Part shown: in pieces, positions 58,976 through 64,000 of the stretch
How the letters are laid out: each line of letters starts with the position of its first letter
How positions within the stretch are numbered: position 1 is the stretch's first letter
Assembly: GCA_022496185.1 (NCBI GenBank)
Contig: WTXG01000003.1
Location: forward strand, 372,001-436,000
Direction of reading: 5' to 3'
Length of the DNA stretch: 64,000 bases
DNA from: Multifurca ochricompacta
Taxonomy: Eukaryota > Basidiomycota > Agaricomycetes > Russulales > Russulaceae
Translations under genes and position numbers: made by a program
Notes under the pieces: model-generated
Seen by the model: only the letters and a program-made list of their open reading frames with translations
What the model was told of the DNA's origin: nothing
Database searches by the model: none

Positions 58976-61565
58976 TCACACTGGTGTTTTCCAGACCACC
59001 CCTACCCGACTCGCCGCAGACATAACAGCATGTAGGCCAGATGCCGCAATATCTGTATCGGAAACAACTCCCCAACCAGACGTCTTGAGTGTCCGCTCAT
59101 TCTCCGTAACTTCGTATACCAGTTCTACGTACGTCGCAGCGCCGACTTCTGTGCCCTGGCCGAGCGCGTGCTCCGAGTACTCGCGAATTACGAGTGCACC
59201 GTCAATGACCTTGTGCAGGCACGCTAGCAGTGCCGATAGCGGGCCGTTACCGATCCCCTGGACTTTTTGCACTTTGCCTTCATATAAGAACTCGCCTGAG
59301 AGACTCGTTCCGGCTTCGACGCGGTCAAGTTCAAAAGACTTGAGCGACAGTTTCTCTGGTGGCGAATCATACCCGTATGTCTCTCTGAATAGCGCGCTCA
59401 GCGCGTCGTGCGCAATCTCGCCACCGGAACCCGCCGCAGCGCGCTGCACAACCTCGAAGAACGCGGCCTGGAGGCGCCGGGGAAGTTCTAGGCCAAGTGA
59501 ATTGAGGATGGCAGACGAGACGTCAGATTGACCCGAGCGTGCATTGAACCCAACAGAGAGCTTGAGCTCCGGAAGTACCCGGTCTCCGATGTGCGAATTC
59601 ACTGCAGAGAGCACAGCACGAAGACCGGAACCCGCGATATCACGGTCAACACCTACACCCCACCATGACACCGCAGATTTGCGGTCGTTTGCGGGTACAA
59701 GTTCGATGTAGGATGCTGCACGCGAGTTTTGCAGATCGGCCTCTGTATCAATGGAGTGCTCGGAATACTCGCGCAACGCAAGGTCGATGTCGAGGTGAGT
59801 CCGAAGTGCATCGAGCAGGGCAGAGATGGGTCCATTGCCGTCACCGCGGATAACGCGCAGTACACCGTCTACCGATATGGTGCCGTCGAACTGACGAATA
59901 TCTTCTGCTTCGTCGGCGGCATCTGGATTTGGCGCGGACGAGACTCGGAAGGAAGACAGTGTAAGACGCCCTTTGTGCTTGCCACCTCCGAAATGGTACG
60001 CCTCACGGAACGCAGTGGTGATATCGTCAACGGTCATCTCACGAGCCTCGCGGTCTGCAATGACTTGAACGACCTGGTAGAACGCGATCTGCAACTTGCG
60101 AGGAAGGTCGAGGTGCAGGTGCTGCTTGACGAGATATGCGACGCCACCTTTCCCAGACTGCGAATTGACGCGGATGACAGCTTCGTAGGTTTGGCCAAGG
60201 TCTACCGGATCGATAGGCAGGTATGGCATTTCCCAAATCTCGCTTTCGCCCCGCGAGCGCGCCAATGCATGTCGCTTCGCCTGGTCCTCGAAGCCTTTCT
60301 TGATCGCATCTTGATGTGATCCGGAGAAGGCGCTGAAGACCAGGTCTCCAGCGTACGGGTGTCGAGGATGGACGGGCAGGTCATTGCATTGAGTTACAAC
60401 GTCGATGACATATTGAATGTCATTGAAATGAACGTTCGGGTGTATACCTTGCGTGTAATAATTTAGGGCGAGATTGACGAGGTCAACATTCCCTGTACGC
60501 TCCCCGTTCCCAAAGAGACAGCCTTCCACGCGGTCTGCTCCGGCAAGAATCCCGAGCTCTGCAGCGGCGATGCCAGTCCCTGCGCAGAACTCTAGTATAT
60601 GAATACGCCAAGAAAATAGGACACCTACCTCGATCATTGTGGGGGTGTAAGCTAATTAGGATCTTCTCTCGCTCTGATATACGAGTATGGAAGTATTCCA
60701 CCTGCATCCAAGTCAGCATGAGATATCTAGAGGCAAAGCAATGTCGTACGAGATCAGCAAAATGATTCGGAGGCGCGATCTCAACAGTAGCCGGAAGATT
60801 AAAAATGATTTTGTTGAACGTGTCAGTACCCGCCTTGCCCCATGCTGCCTTTACTGCATTGCAGATCTCCACAGCAAACTCGGGTTCCGTTTGGGAAAAT
60901 GTCTCTGGACTGTATTCATATCTGAAGACAGTCCCGTACGTTTCTGTGCATTCGTCGGTAAGACGGCGGACAAATTCTGTGTGTTCCACCGCCAGTTGAA
61001 TGGTCTCCTCTTTGGAGTTTTTGAAGACGACGTTCCTAAATAATGACGAGGTAGCATTATACATATGAATGATGGCCCGTTTAGAGCCAGCGACGGCATC
61101 AACGGTCCGTTTGATCAGGTCTTCGCGCGCAGGCGTCAAAACCTGTAAAATTAAGATCTCATTAGCAATGTTGTTCAGCTGGACGAGAAAGAAAGAAGGA
61201 CCCAACTTGTATCCAGACGTCGTCAGGAATCTGCTTTTTTTCTATGAGGCCGCGCACAAAATTAAAGTCCGTATCACTGGCAGCCGGGTAGGCAACCTCA
61301 ATCTCCTTGTAGCCGCACTCGACAAGGAGCTTAAAGAAAGTCGTTTTTTGCTCGATGGTCATGGGATTTGCAAGGGCCTGATTTCCATCACGGAGATCTG
61401 TTGAAAGCCATATTGGCGGTACAGTAGATCTTTTGGCCGGCCACTGTCGATTGTGGAGGTGTAGGGGAGTGTACGGTTTGTACTTTTGTGAGGGGTCAAT
61501 CCTAGATACGCAGAGTCAGCTCACGCGCCGATTACAAAGTAAAAATCTCACAGCATGCATGGCAT
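58976..61565 (-). CDS. LEU4: 2-isopropylmalate synthase with duplicated LeuA regulatory domain
   Basis: First committed step of leucine synthesis: condenses acetyl-CoA with 2-ketoisovalerate. A 14-base first exon (MPCML, ATG 61565) joins [52 protein letters not shown] carries the metal-binding Asp of the TIM barrel. The barrel continues through [27 protein letters not shown] (metal-binding HxHND) and [26 protein letters not shown]. Then [29 protein letters not shown] leads into a LeuA dimer domain with [14 protein letters not shown] and [22 protein letters not shown], where yeast Leu4 would end soon after. Here a second copy follows (about 59545-58980): [52 protein letters not shown]. The total is about 790 residues against about 620 in yeast. 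It is head-to-head with GUS1, and the shared promoter holds a TGAGTCA site. No clear mitochondrial presequence. Confidence 0.93.
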
Positions 61566-61747
61566 GGTGAATTGTTATCGATTCGATGGTCTGGTCAAAG
61601 GTTAAGAAATGAAAAAATGAAATGAAATTTCATGAATGAGTCAAGTTTTCAAAAAACTAAGTAGCCCTATGCTATGGTTAGGGCTGGTCTAAGTGGAAAG
61701 TAGAGTTCATCTCATCTATCTCATCTACACAGACGCCAACTTAATCA
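61566..61747. promoter_or_regulatory. LEU4/GUS1 bidirectional promoter with a Gcn4/Cpc1-type site
   Basis: Its 182 bases separate the two start codons. TGAGTCA, the perfect core of the general amino acid control element, is at 61637-61643, about 72 bases from the LEU4 ATG and 105 from the GUS1 ATG. The site is seen; its use is inferred from family knowledge of LEU4 control in ascomycetes. Confidence 0.5.
61637..61643 (+). promoter_or_regulatory. Gcn4/Cpc1-type element TGAGTCA
   Basis: Exact seven-base palindromic core match in the short LEU4/GUS1 intergenic space. One such match is expected by chance roughly every 8 kb on both strands, so it is suggestive, not proof. Confidence 0.45.
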
Positions 61748-64000
61748 ATGACCGCTAGAAATCTTTTCGTTTCGTTAAAGGCATCGCCGTTCCCGTATGC
61801 TGCAATTGCCATAGCACATTACACCCAGAAGGCTGAAGTTAACTATGATGAGCTGGGTCCAGCTTTGACCCTCACTCTTGGGGGTGTCAGTGTCACAACA
61901 GAGGAAGACGCTGTTAGAGTTCTTGCCAAGACTGGGGGTCTGGGAGAGGACAAAGTAAAGGTGCGCTTAAGTCAGCCTCTGCAAGATTTATGTCCAATTG
62001 TTCTGGCTTAGGACACTGCATACTTTTCCCTGGCCAGATCTCTTGCTACAGCTACAGCAGTACCTCAGATCATAGCCTCTCTTGATTCGCTAGATGACCA
62101 CCTGGCCTATCGCACCTTCCTTGTCGGTCATGACACTACTGCGGCTGATTGGATTGTGTGGGGTGTCCTCAAAGGCATGTGGTATTCAGCATCCGTGCAT
62201 TTTGTGACCCTCAAATACTTTGAGGGACAGGCAGCCTAAGACTCCTTGGTCTCCTAAAAAACAATCAGCACCAGCACCTTTTGCGATGGTTCAATCATCT
62301 CGAGTCTCTTGAGTCAACGCAGGCAGCGCTAGCGGGTCTCGCTGAGGCCAAGGCCTCGAAAGCTCGGCTTAACCAAAAGACGGCGTCATCTTTCGCATTG
62401 GGTCTCCAAAACGCCAAGGAGGGTGAGGTCGTCACCCGCTTCCCCCCCGAGCCCAGCGGGTACCTCCACATAGGGCACACCAAAGCAGCAATTCTTAACA
62501 AATACTTTGCCAAGATGTATAATGGCAAGATGATCGTTCGGTTCGACGATACGAATCCTTCGAAGGAACGGGTGCGTGAGACTATTTTTGGCAACTAGGG
62601 GATTCCACTTATACTTCTGCGCTCCAAGTCCGAGTTTGAGGAGACAATTCTTGAAGATCTTAATCTCCTAAACATCAAGGGGGATCAAGTCACGCATACG
62701 TCTGATTATTTTGACCAGATTTATGAACTCGCCATCACGATCATTAAAATCGGGAAGGCGTACGCTGACGACACTGAACAAGCCCAGGTGGGCCCACTTC
62801 TGCCCAATATAATCAACTTCCGGGCTGACAAAGGTTACAGATGAGAGAGGAGCGTGGTCAGGGCATTGCGTCGAAGCGTCGAGATGCAACAGTAGAAGAG
62901 AACTTGTCACGCTTCGAGGAGATGACTAAAGGTACAGAAGGGGGCGTTCGATGGTGTCTCCGGGCAAAGATGAGTGTGGATAATCCCAACAAGGCTATGC
63001 GTGATCCCGTCATTTACCGTTGCAACCTTGAACCACACCATCGTACGGGGTATGTTTCATATCGATTGTTCGCCTTTCTCACAACTATAACTACCCCTTA
63101 GATCGAAGTGGAAGGTTTATCCTACCTACGACTTTGCGTGTCCCATCGTGGATTCACTGGAAGGAGTGACCCATGCACTCCGCACGATCGAGTACCGAGA
63201 CCGTAACCCTCAATACCACTGGATGATCGAGGCTCTTGGCCTTCGTCCTGTGAGTATATGGGATTTCAGCCGGCTCAACTTCATCTATACGCTTCTGTCC
63301 AAACGCAAACTGCGCTGGTTCGTCGACCAAGGCCTTGTTAGCGGTTGGGATGACCCCCGCTTTCCAACTGTACGGGGTATCCGGCGCCGCGGAATGACAG
63401 TCGAGGCACTCACACAATTCATGCTGTCGCAAGGCCCGAGCCAAGCCATCGTATCGCTCGAGTGGGATTCCATCTGGGCACTGAACAAGAAGATCATCGA
63501 CCCAATCGCACCGCGGTTTTGGTCTGTGCTGAAGACAAAGTCGTGAGTGGATTATTTTCTGGTACGACTTAGCGCACGCCGAAATATGAATTTCAGCGTT
63601 CCAGTAACTATCCAAGGTGGCCCCACCGAGGCGGAGATAAAGACATTGCCCAGACACAAGAAGAATCCTGATATTGGCGAGAAGAAGACTGTCTACACCT
63701 CAAACATTTTAATCGATCAGGAGGATGCATTGTCATTCGAGGACAACGAAGAGGTATGTTTTCAAGTTTTAAGCGCGTAATCCACACTCACGAACAAGTA
63801 GATCACCCTTATGGACTGGGGAAACGCTATCGTGCGTTCCAAGACGACTGACAGCTCTGGTGCAGTCACCGCTCTCACCATGGAGCTGAACCTCGATGGT
63901 GACTTCCGGAAAACGAAGAAGATCACCTGGTTATCGCGGCACACTACCGCACACCCGCTCGTCAACGCGACGCTGATCGACTACGATTACCTCATCACGA
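61748..64000 (+). CDS. GUS1: Cytosolic glutamyl-tRNA synthetase, cut by right edge
   Basis: Charges tRNA-Glu; class I enzyme of the eukaryotic/archaeal type. The ATG at 61748 gives [36 protein letters not shown], a GST-like N-terminal domain that in yeast docks on Arc1. It continues [13 protein letters not shown], then [29 protein letters not shown]. The catalytic domain has [27 protein letters not shown] (HIGH motif), [55 protein letters not shown], and [38 protein letters not shown] (KMSKS-like loop LLSKRKL). It then has [29 protein letters not shown], which fits GluRS and not GlnRS. The anticodon-binding part begins before the edge ([11 protein letters not shown]). About eight introns; the joint at 62175-62230 appears to be GC-AG. 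Confidence 0.92.
62175..62230 (+). other. Probable GC-AG intron in GUS1
   Basis: A 56-base intron with 5' AAAG|GCATGT and 3' ACAG joins [10 protein letters not shown] to [11 protein letters not shown] in phase. An alternative GT site four codons earlier would also be in phase but would drop VLKG from a conserved WGxLKG motif. Confidence 0.5.

Noticed and set aside
59729..60319. 196-codon plus-strand frame opposite LEU4
   Set aside because: The minus strand here encodes conserved LEU4 sequence without interruption.

Overview
The window is nuclear DNA from a filamentous basidiomycete fungus, most likely an Agaricomycete. Three things point there: dense intron-split genes with introns mostly about 45-70 bases long, CT-rich tracts before start codons, and protein sequences closest to what I know of Agaricomycetes (PDR transporter, Sfi1, Apc5, Rrn6). 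I cannot name the species. There are no rRNA, tRNA, CRISPR, phage or transposon signatures that I can support. Most genes are conserved housekeeping genes, packed on both strands and often in head-to-head pairs.

Layout. 1-13.7 kb: NOC3 (cut by the left edge, minus) head-to-head with APC5; an FAD monooxygenase (minus); a very large XMAP215/Dis1-family microtubule polymerase with five TOG regions. 13.9-20.4 kb: a Ser/Thr-rich secreted protein, mitochondrial ribosomal protein uL3m, and an RRN6-like RNA polymerase I factor. 20.9-33.9 kb: a PDR-type ABC transporter carrying an apparent one-base deletion in its second Walker A motif, a mitochondrial carrier, an amino acid permease and a pirin. 34-45.7 kb: NSA1/WDR74 head-to-head with the GID-complex RING subunit RMD5/GID2, then SFI1 and the phosphoinositide phosphatase FIG4. 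46.6-53.4 kb: a small PIG-Y-like protein, two head-to-head genes of unknown function flanking a strongly G-rich, repeat-laden intergenic region, and a Gfo/Idh/MocA-type oxidoreductase. 53.5-64 kb: aprataxin/HNT3, a GYP7-like RabGAP, ribosomal protein eS21, 2-isopropylmalate synthase LEU4, and cytosolic glutamyl-tRNA synthetase GUS1 (cut by the right edge).

Functional themes are ribosome production (NOC3, NSA1, RRN6, eS21, uL3m), spindle and cell cycle (APC5, XMAP215, SFI1), endomembrane traffic (FIG4, GYP7, PIG-Y) and amino acid metabolism (LEU4, GUS1, permease). LEU4 and GUS1 share a 182-base promoter containing a perfect Gcn4/Cpc1-type site.

I see no new multi-gene system. The points most worth a second look are the tandem-duplicated LeuA regulatory domain of LEU4, the Walker A frameshift in the ABC transporter, and several likely GC-AG introns. 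After those come the G-quadruplex-prone promoter between two unknown genes, the unknown genes themselves, and the PIG-Y candidate. Exon joints were worked out by eye. CDS coordinates give the outer limits from start to stop and include introns.
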